Positions 1-8,637 of a DNA stretch of 64,000 nucleotides are shown here, in pieces. Where the stretch lies: the NCBI GenBank assembly GCA_947253625.1, contig CAMYAB010000001.1, positions 124,001 to 188,000 of the forward strand, written 5' to 3'. Numbering within the stretch: position 1 is the first letter of the stretch; each line of letters opens with the position of its first letter. The notes below the pieces were generated by a model. The model saw nothing but the letters and a program-made list of their open reading frames with translations. It was not told the DNA's origin and searched no databases. The DNA comes from an uncultured Porphyromonadaceae bacterium (GTDB lineage: Bacteria; Bacteroidota; Bacteroidia; Bacteroidales; Porphyromonadaceae). A program made the position numbers and the translations under genes.

Positions 1-563
1 CCGATGCCATCAAGAAATATGCAGACTACGACATCACCGGAAAGTCCGAGGAGGAACTACGCCAGGCTTGTCGTGAGCGTGGACTGAGTGTCGATGACAC
101 GATGGGCAAGGGTAAGCTGATCGATGAGCTTTTTGGCGAGCTGTGTGAGGGAAACTTCATCCAGCCGACCTACATCATCGACTATCCGGTGTCCATGTCT
201 CCTCTGACCAAGATGCATAGAGAGAAGGAGGGACTGACCGAGCGATTTGAGCTAATGGTCGGAGGTAAAGAACTCCTGAATGCCTACTCCGAGCTCAACG
301 ATCCTATCGATCAACTGGAGCGCTTTCAGGAGCAGATGCGCCTCTCCGAAAAGGGAGATGACGAGGCAATGTTTATCGACCAAGATTTTATTCGCGCACT
401 TGAATACGGTATGCCCCCCACGAGCGGTATGGGGATAGGGATGGATCGCCTGGTGATGTTTTTGACCGGGCAGGATACAATCCAAGAGGTGTTGTTTTTC
501 CCACAGATGAAGCCCGAGCAAAAAGCGACGGAAACAACGGACGAGACAAATACTCCCAATTGA
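1..563 (+). CDS. lysS: Lysyl-tRNA synthetase, C-terminal part (5' end outside window)
   Basis: Class II lysyl-tRNA synthetase, which charges tRNA-Lys in the cytoplasm. The reading frame is already open at the window edge (first full codon at base 3), so about 186 C-terminal residues are visible. They include the class II core stretch PLTKMHREKEGLTERFEL and the motif 3 region GMGIGMDRLVMFLTG, followed by LFFPQMKPE, typical of LysS ends. A short polar tail (KATETTDETNTPN) follows the conserved region. The gene stops 72 bases before the likely gpsA start, so they may share a transcript. The N-terminal anticodon-binding domain cannot be assessed here. Identity is secure. Confidence 0.97.
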   Translation, partial: DAIKKYADYDITGKSEEELRQACRERGLSVDDTMGKGKLIDELFGELCEGNFIQPTYIIDYPVSMSPLTKMHREKEGLTERFELMVGGKELLNAYSELNDPIDQLERFQEQMRLSEKGDDEAMFIDQDFIRALEYGMPPTSGMGIGMDRLVMFLTGQDTIQEVLFFPQMKPEQKATETTDETNTPN

Positions 564-635
564 TCACCTATACACCTAAAGCAAGTGAAGGGCAATAGTA
601 CACAACAAGAAGTGGAGGGTGGTGTATGGTCGCCT

Positions 636-1622
636 ATGAGGTTCGGAATCATAGGCAGCGGAAGCTGGGCCACAGCGTTGGCAAAAATACTGATCGACTC
701 GGGCAATGAGGTGCACTGGTACTTTAGGTTCAAGGAGACGGTACGGAAGTTTCAGGCCGGGGCGCACAACCCCTCGTACCTCACCTCCGTGACCTTTGAC
801 CTGGACAAGATCCACTTCTATACCGATGTCCGTGAGGTGGTGGAGGCTTGTGACACTATTTTGCTGGTCACCCCCTCGCCCTATATCAAGGGTACTTTTG
901 ACAAGCTACAGGGGCATGAGCTGGCGGGAAAGTTTATTCTCAATGCCGTGAAAGGGATTATCCCCGAGGAGTATCTGCTCATCTCGGACTACCTGACTAA
1001 GGAGTTTGGGGTGCCATCGGATATGATCGGTGTGATCAGTGGACCGACACACGCTGAGGAGGTCGCCATGGACCGAATGTCGTACCTGACCATCGCTTGC
1101 TCCGATATGGGAAACGCCGAAAAGATAGAGGAGAAGCTTGTCTGCGATTATGTCCGCACACTGGTGAGCTCGGATGTCAATGGAATCGAGTACTGCAGTG
1201 TCCTCAAAAACATCTATGCGATAGCCACCGGGATATGCCAGGGACTGCGTATGGGAGACAACTTTCAGGCGGTACTCATCGCCAATGCTGCGGCTGAGAT
1301 GGATCGATTCACCAAGGCCCTCTCAACGACCCGAAAACCCATAACCGACTCCGTCTATCTCGGTGATCTACTGGTGACAGCCTACTCTCGGTATAGCCGT
1401 AACCGTACATTTGGCACTCTGCTTGGAAAAGGGCGGACGGTGAAGCAGGCACAACTCGAGATGGATATGATCGCCGAAGGGTACTATGGAGCCAAGTGTA
1501 TCCACGAGGTGAATAAGAAGTACAAGGTCTTCATGCCTATCGCTGAGACAGTGTACCAGATCCTCTACCACAGACTGGATTGCCCAAGAGCTGTGGACAG
1601 ACTGAAAGGACTAATTCATTAA
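636..1622 (+). CDS. gpsA: Glycerol-3-phosphate dehydrogenase (NAD(P)+)
   Basis: Reduces dihydroxyacetone phosphate to sn-glycerol-3-phosphate for phospholipid synthesis. The Rossmann motif is GSGSWATA close to the N-terminus. The stretches SGPTHAEEVA, VLKNIYAIATGI and DLLVTAYSRYSRNRTFG match the GpsA family. The frame is open from a GTG at 585, but the 17 extra residues (KGNSTQQEVEGGVW...) do not look conserved and would precede the nucleotide-binding strand. The ATG at 636 (MRFGIIGSGSW) is therefore preferred, with a purine-rich GGAGGG upstream. This gives 328 aa, normal for the family. It lies between lysS and pgi and is followed by pgi after 22 bases. Confidence 0.95.
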   Translation: MRFGIIGSGSWATALAKILIDSGNEVHWYFRFKETVRKFQAGAHNPSYLTSVTFDLDKIHFYTDVREVVEACDTILLVTPSPYIKGTFDKLQGHELAGKFILNAVKGIIPEEYLLISDYLTKEFGVPSDMIGVISGPTHAEEVAMDRMSYLTIACSDMGNAEKIEEKLVCDYVRTLVSSDVNGIEYCSVLKNIYAIATGICQGLRMGDNFQAVLIANAAAEMDRFTKALSTTRKPITDSVYLGDLLVTAYSRYSRNRTFGTLLGKGRTVKQAQLEMDMIAEGYYGAKCIHEVNKKYKVFMPIAETVYQILYHRLDCPRAVDRLKGLIH

Positions 1623-1644
1623 ACCAAACATATACGTAACCGCA

Positions 1645-3000
1645 ATGAACGCAATCAAGCTAAACATAAACAACGCTCTCGGCGCTGAGGAGCTACGCAA
1701 ACAATACCAACAAGATCTGACCAAGGCGCAAGGAGCACTGGCATCACTCTATAGAGGTGATGGCGAGGGTGCAGACTTTTTGGGGTGGATCCGGTTGCCC
1801 CACTCGATAGAGCCCGAACTCCTGAAGGATATAGCTGAGACAGCCGATCGACTGAGACAAGACTGCGAGTACGTTGTCTCCATCGGGATCGGTGGGTCGT
1901 ACCTAGGTATCAAAGCAACGGTAGAAGCCCTCCAGGACTCCTTTGCCGCCTACAAGCCAAAGTCCGGAGCGTCACTCCTCTATGCAGGTAACCACATCAG
2001 CGAGGACTATCTATATGAGCTGATGGAACTACTCAAGGACAAAAAGTTTGGGATCATAAATATCTCCAAGAGTGGAACTACCACTGAGCCCGCCATTGCC
2101 TTTAGGCTCTTGTCTCAAATGCTCGAGCGTGAGCAGGGAGCATCGTTTGCACAAAAGCACATCGTAGCGATAACTGATGCCCACAAGGGAGCGTTGCGCA
2201 CCTTGACCGAAAAGAAGGGCTACAAGTCCTATATCATCCCGGACAACATCGGTGGCCGATTCACCGTCCTTACTCCGGTGGGACTTTTGCCAATAGCCGT
2301 TGCCGGATTTGATATTGTCGCACTGGTAGAGGGAGCAAAAGCCATGCAAGACCTCACCAACGAAAATGTGCCGATAGAGAAGAATCCGGCCGCACAATAC
2401 GCTGTCACCCGAAACCTACTCTACAAGGCGGGCAAGAAGATTGAGGTTTTTGCCAACTTCTCTCCCAAGTTGCAGTATGTAGGAGAGTGGCTAAAGCAAC
2501 TCTATGCCGAAAGTGAGGGTAAGGATGCCAAGGGGATTTTCCCGGCTTCGGCAAACTTTACGACAGACTTGCACTCCATTGGGCAAATGATCCAACAAGG
2601 GGAGCGCAACCTTTTTGAGACATTCATCAGTATAGAAAAGGTAGAGCATGAGGTCAAAATCCCCGAGGATACAGACAACTTGGATGGTCTCAACTTCATA
2701 GCCGGCAAGCATGTGGACTTTGTGAACAAAATGGCAGAGCAGGGAACACTGTTGGCCCACTTGGATGGAGAAGTCCCCAATATCCACCTCTCGTTGCCTA
2801 GACTAAATGAACATACCCTGGGGCAACTCTACTATTTCTTTGAAATAGCAGTGGGAATCAGTGGTTATCTCTTGGGCGTCAACCCATTCAACCAACCGGG
2901 TGTGGAGGACTACAAGCACAATATGTTTGCACTCCTGGGAAAACCCGGCTACGAGGATGACACGACGAAGATCCAAAAACGACTCGACAACCTGAAATGA
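1645..3000 (+). CDS. pgi: Glucose-6-phosphate isomerase
   Basis: Interconverts glucose-6-phosphate and fructose-6-phosphate in glycolysis and gluconeogenesis. Family signatures are visible: GIGGSYLGIKA near residue 83, the phosphate-binding SKSGTTTEPAIAFR, and the late EIAVGISGYLLGVNPFNQPGVE. At 451 aa it is the short bacterial form seen in Firmicutes and Bacteroidetes rather than the roughly 550-aa enterobacterial form. The start codon sits 22 bases after gpsA. The stop overlaps the next start as ATGA, suggesting translational coupling with the DUF4290 gene. Confidence 0.97.
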   Translation: MNAIKLNINNALGAEELRKQYQQDLTKAQGALASLYRGDGEGADFLGWIRLPHSIEPELLKDIAETADRLRQDCEYVVSIGIGGSYLGIKATVEALQDSFAAYKPKSGASLLYAGNHISEDYLYELMELLKDKKFGIINISKSGTTTEPAIAFRLLSQMLEREQGASFAQKHIVAITDAHKGALRTLTEKKGYKSYIIPDNIGGRFTVLTPVGLLPIAVAGFDIVALVEGAKAMQDLTNENVPIEKNPAAQYAVTRNLLYKAGKKIEVFANFSPKLQYVGEWLKQLYAESEGKDAKGIFPASANFTTDLHSIGQMIQQGERNLFETFISIEKVEHEVKIPEDTDNLDGLNFIAGKHVDFVNKMAEQGTLLAHLDGEVPNIHLSLPRLNEHTLGQLYYFFEIAVGISGYLLGVNPFNQPGVEDYKHNMFALLGKPGYEDDTTKIQKRLDNLK

Positions 3001-3614
3001 ATAAAGACTACAATAGCATTACCCCCGCTCTGGTACTTCCTGCTTATGGTCGCCATGTACAAAACATGGTCAATGAGTGTTGCCTGATCGCAGATCGTGC
3101 CGAGCGACAGAGGTGTGCCGAAACAATCATCCGAATCATGAGCTCCATCTCCTCTGCGGATAGAGCTAGGAGCGATTTTGAGCAAGTCTTGTGGGACCAC
3201 CTCTATATCATGTCCGACTTTCGGCTTGACGTGGATTTCCCATATGAGGTTACCACTCGTGAAGAGTATACGGCAAAGATTGACAGACAGCTGGATAATG
3301 ATCACCAGTATCGTCCTCGGTACCGCCACTATGGTCGAAGTGTTGAGCGCATGATCGCAATCGCCCTTCAGGAGGACGATGAAGAAAAACGTATGGAGCT
3401 AGCCAAGGAAATTGCAGTACAGATGAAGCGTGATTACATCAACTGGAATAAAGAGAGTGTCGCCAACACCAAGATTTTTGCCGACCTGTATGAATTGTCG
3501 GAAGGCAAACTATACTTGGACGAGCTGCTTTTCCAACTGCCGGAGGCGAATGACCTGCGAGAGGGTGCTGCCCCCTCCTCTAAAAAGCCCCATAACAACA
3601 GAAGAAAAAGATAA
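2997..3614 (+). CDS. DUF4290 family protein
   Basis: A 205-aa soluble protein with no signal peptide or membrane segment. It matches the Bacteroidetes-restricted DUF4290 family by its opening (YNSITPALVLPAYGRHVQNMV) and by the DFELDVDFPY-like stretch FRLDVDFPYEV. It is charged and mostly helical in appearance and ends in a basic tail (KKPHNNRRKR). The function of the family is not known to me. Its ATG overlaps the pgi stop, and murA follows after 18 bases, so it is embedded in an operon with central carbon and cell-wall genes. That position says little about mechanism. Confidence 0.85.
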   Translation: MNKDYNSITPALVLPAYGRHVQNMVNECCLIADRAERQRCAETIIRIMSSISSADRARSDFEQVLWDHLYIMSDFRLDVDFPYEVTTREEYTAKIDRQLDNDHQYRPRYRHYGRSVERMIAIALQEDDEEKRMELAKEIAVQMKRDYINWNKESVANTKIFADLYELSEGKLYLDELLFQLPEANDLREGAAPSSKKPHNNRRKR

Positions 3615-3632
3615 CCCCAAAACCATACAGCT

Positions 3633-4943
3633 ATGGCATCATTTGTGATTGATGGCGGGTATCGCCTTTCGGGTGAAATAATTCCGCAGGGAGCTAAGAA
3701 TGAGGCTCTCCAAGTTATTTCTGCGGTTTTGCTGACAGATCAAGTGGTTACCATCCATAATGTACCGGATATCTTGGATGTCAAAAACCTCATAGGGCTC
3801 CTCATGGAACTTGGGGTCAAAGTGACCAAAGTGGATCAGGATACCTATAGCTTTCAAGCAGATGATGTCAATCTCGACTTTGCATACTCTCACGCATTCT
3901 TGGAAAAAAGCCGCAAGTTGCGTGGCTCAGTACTACTTATCGGCCCTCTCCTTGGTCGCTTTTCAAAAGCCACCATATCTAAGCCGGGAGGGGATAAAAT
4001 AGGCCGTCGTAGGCTGGACACCCATTTTATAGGTTTCACAAACCTAGGAGCAACATTTCATCACAACAAGGAGCGAGATCTATTTACGATTGAGGCCGAC
4101 AATGGGCTCAAGGGGTGTTACATGCTTTTGGACGAAGCTTCGGTCACCGGTACAGCCAATATCATTATGGCTTCCGTCTTGGCTCAAGGAGTGACAACAA
4201 TCTACAACGCTGCATGCGAACCCTACGTCCAGCAACTTTGCCGGATGCTCAACAGAATGGGAGCAGACATTCAGGGTGTCGGAAGTAACCTTCTTACCAT
4301 TACCGGAGTGGAGAGTCTTTCCGGAACGACGCACACTATGTTGCCCGATATGATTGAAGTCGGTAGCTTCATTGGTCTTGCCGCTGTCACGCAGTCAGAT
4401 ATTCGCATAAAAAACACCCACCTTCGTGAGTTGGGTATCATCCCGGATGCATTTAGAAAACTTGGTATCACGGTCAATGAAGAGGGAGACGACCTCCATA
4501 TACCGACTCAAGATTCGTACCGAGTGGAGTCTTTTATGGATGGTTCTATCCTAACCCTGGCCGATGCTCCCTGGCCTGGGCTTACCCCGGACTTGATAAG
4601 TGTGTTGCTGGTAACTGCCACGCAAGCGAAGGGAAGCGTGCTGATCCATCAGAAAATGTTTGAAAGTCGGCTCTTTTTTGTCGATAAGCTCATTGATATC
4701 GGAGCACAGATTATTCTCTGCGATCCCCACCGTGCGACCGTCATAGGATTGAATCACGAGTATAAGTTTAGGCCGGCAGTCATGGAGTCACCCGATATCA
4801 GAGCCGGTATTGCACTCCTTATTGCCGCACTGTCTGCCGATGGCGAAAGCCGAATCAACAATATCGACCAGATTGACAGAGGATACCAAAACATTGACAA
4901 GCGACTCAATGCAATAGGAGCTCGGATTACTCGCATCGATTGA
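3633..4943 (+). CDS. murA: UDP-N-acetylglucosamine 1-carboxyvinyltransferase
   Basis: Catalyses the first committed step of peptidoglycan synthesis, transferring enolpyruvyl from PEP to UDP-GlcNAc in the cytoplasm. The EPSP-synthase fold is recognisable throughout, with IIPQGAKNEALQ at the N-terminus and ESPDIRAGIALLIAAL near the end; 436 aa is a normal length. In the active-site loop the usual PGGC is PGGD (Asp at residue 121), the Cys-to-Asp exchange that makes MurA insensitive to fosfomycin in other bacteria. It sits between the DUF4290 gene and rimM, with 15 bases before rimM. Confidence 0.95.
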   Translation: MASFVIDGGYRLSGEIIPQGAKNEALQVISAVLLTDQVVTIHNVPDILDVKNLIGLLMELGVKVTKVDQDTYSFQADDVNLDFAYSHAFLEKSRKLRGSVLLIGPLLGRFSKATISKPGGDKIGRRRLDTHFIGFTNLGATFHHNKERDLFTIEADNGLKGCYMLLDEASVTGTANIIMASVLAQGVTTIYNAACEPYVQQLCRMLNRMGADIQGVGSNLLTITGVESLSGTTHTMLPDMIEVGSFIGLAAVTQSDIRIKNTHLRELGIIPDAFRKLGITVNEEGDDLHIPTQDSYRVESFMDGSILTLADAPWPGLTPDLISVLLVTATQAKGSVLIHQKMFESRLFFVDKLIDIGAQIILCDPHRATVIGLNHEYKFRPAVMESPDIRAGIALLIAALSADGESRINNIDQIDRGYQNIDKRLNAIGARITRID

Positions 4944-4958
4944 ACCATTACTGAAGAA

Positions 4959-5504
4959 ATGCCATACCACGTTCCCACTCTTGCTCCATACGGAATTATC
5001 CGAAAAGTGCGCGGACAGTCCGGCGAGCTGATCTTATCATTGCTGCATGAAGAGTATTTGGATATCGATCCCGAGTACTTATTCATCTCAATAGATGGGA
5101 TTCCGGTTCCATTTAGGCTTCTGGACTTGCGTGGCACATGGGACAACCTGATTGTTGAGCTCGAGATGATTGAGAGTGGAGATGATGCGGAGCGTTTCAG
5201 AGGTGCACAAGTACTGGTGGATCAATCTTTGATACAAGACTGTATGTCTTCATCATCCCCCAACTCCATAAAATCACTCCTCGGCTATACGTTTTTGCAC
5301 CCAACTCGTGGGTATATTGGCAAGCTCAGTGACGTGGATAGTTCTACGGCAAATATCTTGTTATTGATCGTTGATGATGAAGGTGTAGAGTGTTGTCTAC
5401 CTCTGGTTGATTCTTGGTTTTGTGGCTTGGATCCCGATAATCGGTGTGTGACCTACGCATGCCCGGAAGAATTGATGGCCTTGAATCACAATCAAGCAGA
5501 CTAA
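4959..5504 (+). CDS. rimM: Ribosome maturation factor RimM
   Basis: Assists maturation of the 30S subunit head and binds ribosomal protein S19. The N-terminal beta-barrel begins with GIIRKVRGQSGELILSLL, a recognisable RimM opening (G-x-I-x-K-x-x-G-x-x-G). A PRC-barrel-like C-terminal half contains the stretch LLGYTFLHPTRGYIGKL. Length is 181 aa, typical. It follows murA by 15 bases and closes the first tight gene run; a 118-base gap with its own promoter-like element comes next. Confidence 0.9.
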   Translation: MPYHVPTLAPYGIIRKVRGQSGELILSLLHEEYLDIDPEYLFISIDGIPVPFRLLDLRGTWDNLIVELEMIESGDDAERFRGAQVLVDQSLIQDCMSSSSPNSIKSLLGYTFLHPTRGYIGKLSDVDSSTANILLLIVDDEGVECCLPLVDSWFCGLDPDNRCVTYACPEELMALNHNQAD

Positions 5505-5588
5505 TCTCAAACTATCTGGGGCAAATCATTCACCGCATGCCATATGGGCTTGGGTATGTTTACTAAGCTAGATCTAATTGGAATTGAT

Positions 5589-5596
5589 TAACTTTG
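5589..5596 (+). promoter_or_regulatory. Bacteroidetes-type -7 element before the DUF4924 gene
   Basis: TAACTTTG matches the Bacteroidetes -7 consensus TAnnTTTG and lies 26 bases before the ATG at 5623. No convincing -33 TTTG is seen at the usual 19-21 base spacing. It is a candidate only. Confidence 0.5.
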
Positions 5597-5622
5597 GCCG
5601 GTAATTTTGGAGTCTCTTTAGG

Positions 5623-6171
5623 ATGATAGTAGCAAGAAAAAAGAAAAAGGAGAATATCGCTGAGTATATCCTCTATATGTGGCAGGTGGAGGATATTATT
5701 CGGATGCTGGGCTTTGATGCAGAGCGCATTCATGATTATGTCCAAAAAGGATACAACCTCTCTCCAGATCTGATGAAAGAAACCGAGGAGTGGTACAATG
5801 ACCTTGCAGTGCAAATGCAACTACAAGATGTGACTGAATCGGGACATGTGATGGCACTTCGTGCTATTGTGGATGAGCTTCAGGAACTTGTGAGTCGGCT
5901 ATTGAAGTCTCCGTCTCAATCTCTTTTTGCTTCGTTGTACTACGCAACTTTGCCGAGTATAGTGGGATTGCGTGAGCGATCCGGCTCTTCGGACTATGGT
6001 GAAGTGGAGGCCTGCTTTGTGGGAATCTACGGGTACTTGATTTTGCGCGCGAAGGGTGAGGAGGTTTCGGAGCAGACGACTGCTTCGATCAAGCAATTTA
6101 GCACTTTCCTAGCCATGCTCTCTGACCGCTATAGGAGTATACAGGAAGGAAGCCTCCACTTGGATGCGTGA
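5623..6171 (+). CDS. DUF4924 family protein
   Basis: A 182-aa soluble, mostly helical protein that I recognise as the Bacteroidetes family DUF4924 from its opening KKKKENIAEYILYMWQVED and from the stretch EACFVGIYGYLILR. The biochemical role is unknown. There is no signal peptide or transmembrane segment. It stops five bases before rfbD and probably shares a transcript with rfbD and prfC, an order I recall from other Bacteroidales. Confidence 0.82.
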   Translation: MIVARKKKKENIAEYILYMWQVEDIIRMLGFDAERIHDYVQKGYNLSPDLMKETEEWYNDLAVQMQLQDVTESGHVMALRAIVDELQELVSRLLKSPSQSLFASLYYATLPSIVGLRERSGSSDYGEVEACFVGIYGYLILRAKGEEVSEQTTASIKQFSTFLAMLSDRYRSIQEGSLHLDA

Positions 6172-6176
6172 TGTGA

Positions 6177-7055
6177 ATGTCGGATGTCGGTAAGCCATAT
6201 GTCTGGTTGACAGGAGCCGGAGGACAGCTCGGAACCGCACTCTTGAGACTCTATCCCGATCCGGATGATTTTTGCTGGTATCCGACCGTTCACAGAGACT
6301 TGGATCTAACCAATTTGCAGGCCGTTCGGTCTTTGTTGGCAGCTCGGAGCCCGGTAGTCGTGGTCAACTGTGCAGCCTATACCAATGTGGAGAGAGCGGA
6401 GGAGGATCGAGATAGGTCCTATGCGGTCAATGCCGATGTGCCTGGGTGGCTGACCACCCTTCATGACCATGTGATTCATATTGGCACGGATTACGTTTTT
6501 GATGGGCTCCAAAACACAGCCTATATTGAGGGAGGTGGAAAAGAAAATCCGATTTCGGTCTATGGACTGAGTAAACTAAAAGGTGAGCGCTTGGCTTTGG
6601 CTCACGGTGCCACAGTATTGCGTGTCTCATGGCTCTACGGTCCTACGAAGTGGGGAAATGGAGGCTTTTATGGGAAGATTCGCAAGCAAATCAATGATGG
6701 TGCCAGACTTTGTGTCGTCACTGATGAGGTGAGCTGTCCCACAAGCACACTTACCGTGGCAAGGGTTATTTATCGTCTCATTGAACGATATGTCGTAGAT
6801 GGGCATTGGACCCAAGGGGTCTTTCATGTGACCGACCTAGGAGAGGCTAGCAGGTATGATTTTGCCAAGGAAATAGCAAGAGAGCTTGGCTACGAGCGGG
6901 AGGTGTTACCAACTTTTCGAGCCAACTTTGTAACTCGGGCGCAACGACCAGCCTACAGTGTGCTAGCCAAAGGGTGTCTAAGTGATGAGTACCCGGAACT
7001 GTTTAGACCATGGAGAGAAGCGCTAAGTGAAGTAATAGAAGTAGATAGTGAATGA
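6177..7055 (+). CDS. rfbD: dTDP-4-dehydrorhamnose reductase
   Basis: SDR-superfamily enzyme making dTDP-L-rhamnose from the 4-keto sugar for surface polysaccharides. The Rossmann motif TGAGGQLGTALL is at residues 13-24 and the catalytic YxxxK is YGLSK. INCAAYT-type sequence (VVNCAAYTNVERAE) and HIGTDYVFDG are also typical. Length is 292 aa. The stop overlaps the prfC start (ATGA). The other rml genes are not in this window, so the protein acts with enzymes encoded elsewhere. Confidence 0.93.
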   Translation: MSDVGKPYVWLTGAGGQLGTALLRLYPDPDDFCWYPTVHRDLDLTNLQAVRSLLAARSPVVVVNCAAYTNVERAEEDRDRSYAVNADVPGWLTTLHDHVIHIGTDYVFDGLQNTAYIEGGGKENPISVYGLSKLKGERLALAHGATVLRVSWLYGPTKWGNGGFYGKIRKQINDGARLCVVTDEVSCPTSTLTVARVIYRLIERYVVDGHWTQGVFHVTDLGEASRYDFAKEIARELGYEREVLPTFRANFVTRAQRPAYSVLAKGCLSDEYPELFRPWREALSEVIEVDSE

Positions 7056-8632
7056 AATACAACGAAACAGAGATCGCTAGGAGACGGACCTTTGCCGTCA
7101 TTGCACACCCGGATGCTGGAAAAACCACTCTGACCGAGAAACTTCTCCTTTTTGGTGGAGCCATACATGTGGCAGGGGCGGTCAAGAGTAATAAGATCCG
7201 GAAAACAGCCACCTCGGACTGGATGGAGATAGAGAAGCAGAGAGGAATCTCTGTGGCAACGTCCGTCATGGGATTTGAGTACAAGGGGTATAAAGTCAAT
7301 ATTCTGGATACTCCCGGTCACCAAGACTTTGCAGAGGATACGTTTAGGACTCTGACTGCGGTAGATTCGGTGATCATTGTGATTGATGGAGCACGTGGTG
7401 TGGAGCTGCAGACTCGGCGTCTGATGGAGGTTTGTAGAATGCGAAAGACTCCGGTGATAGTTTTTGTAAACAAAATGGATCGTGAGTCTCAGGATCCATT
7501 TGACTTGCTGGATGAAGTAGAGGAAGAGCTTCAAATAGCTACCACCCCCCTCTCTTGGCCTGTGGACTCTGGTGATCGATTTAGAGGGGTGTACAACGTC
7601 TATGACGGTACGATGGCTGTTTTTAGTGCTCAAGATAAGACTCATGTGTCTGAGCGAGTCAATGTGAAAGTTGGTACTCCGGATATCCTGAAGTATATGT
7701 CCGAGGGGCAGGCAAAGAAACTGGCTGATGACTTGGAGATAATTCGGGAAATCTATCCCGGACTTGATGAAAAACGTTATCTGGATGCAGAGCTTGCACC
7801 TGTCTTTTTTGGCTCTGCCCTCAATAACTTTGGGGTCAAGGAGCTATTGGATACATTTGTAGAGATTGCCCCAGGACCTTTGCCCACAAAGGCTGTGGAA
7901 CGACAGGTGGATCCGTATGAGGAGAGTTTTACCGGCTTTGTGTTCAAGATACACGCCAATATGGATCCCAATCACCGTAGCAGTATCGCCTTTGTCAAGA
8001 TCTGCTCGGGAAAGTTTGAGCGAAACACCAATTATCATCATGTTCGTCTAGATCGCGACCTGCGATTTAGCAGTCCGACCGCTTTTATGGCGCAAAAAAA
8101 AGAGGTGGTTGATGAAGCCTATGCCGGAGATATTGTGGGGTTACCGGATACTGGAAACTTTAAAATCGGAGACACGCTTACCCAAGGTGAAGTCTTGCAC
8201 TTCAGAGGGTTGCCAAGCTTTAGTCCGGAGATGTTTAAGTACATAGAAAATGCAGACCCACAGAAGGCCAAGCAACTCCAAAAGGGTATAGAACAACTGA
8301 TGGGGGAGGGCGTGGCACAGCTCTTTACCAATACATACAATGGACGAAAACTGATCGGAACGGTAGGGCAGCTACAGTTTGAGGTAATTGAGTATCGTTT
8401 GCTCCACGAGTACAATGCTAGGTGTCGATGGGAGCCCATCAGTCTCTATAAGGCGTGTTGGGTGAAGTCGGACAATGAGGTGGCATTGGAAGACTTTATG
8501 AAAAGAAAAGCCCAGTATATGGCAAAGGATACTCAAGGAAGGGACGTGTACTTGGCGGATTCCGCATATATGCTCAGGATGGCGCAGCAGGAATTTCCAG
8601 ATATACAGTTTCATTTCTCCAGTGAGTTCTAG
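7052..8632 (+). CDS. prfC: Peptide chain release factor 3
   Basis: Translational GTPase that recycles RF1 and RF2 from the ribosome after peptide release. The GTP-binding motifs are plain: G1 HPDAGKTT, G2/G3 region RGISVATSVM then DTPGHQDF, and G4 NKMD. The 526-aa length fits RF3 rather than EF-G. The FSSEF end is typical. It overlaps rfbD by four bases and is followed by ppk after five bases. Its partner release factor RF1 (prfA) is encoded far away at 59.6 kb in this window. Confidence 0.96.
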   Translation: MKYNETEIARRRTFAVIAHPDAGKTTLTEKLLLFGGAIHVAGAVKSNKIRKTATSDWMEIEKQRGISVATSVMGFEYKGYKVNILDTPGHQDFAEDTFRTLTAVDSVIIVIDGARGVELQTRRLMEVCRMRKTPVIVFVNKMDRESQDPFDLLDEVEEELQIATTPLSWPVDSGDRFRGVYNVYDGTMAVFSAQDKTHVSERVNVKVGTPDILKYMSEGQAKKLADDLEIIREIYPGLDEKRYLDAELAPVFFGSALNNFGVKELLDTFVEIAPGPLPTKAVERQVDPYEESFTGFVFKIHANMDPNHRSSIAFVKICSGKFERNTNYHHVRLDRDLRFSSPTAFMAQKKEVVDEAYAGDIVGLPDTGNFKIGDTLTQGEVLHFRGLPSFSPEMFKYIENADPQKAKQLQKGIEQLMGEGVAQLFTNTYNGRKLIGTVGQLQFEVIEYRLLHEYNARCRWEPISLYKACWVKSDNEVALEDFMKRKAQYMAKDTQGRDVYLADSAYMLRMAQQEFPDIQFHFSSEF

Positions 8633-8637
8633 TTGAC

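Noticed and set aside
6953..7645. 230-aa minus-strand frame over rfbD/prfC
   Set aside because: Antisense to conserved catalytic domains of both genes; composition is of a shadow frame.
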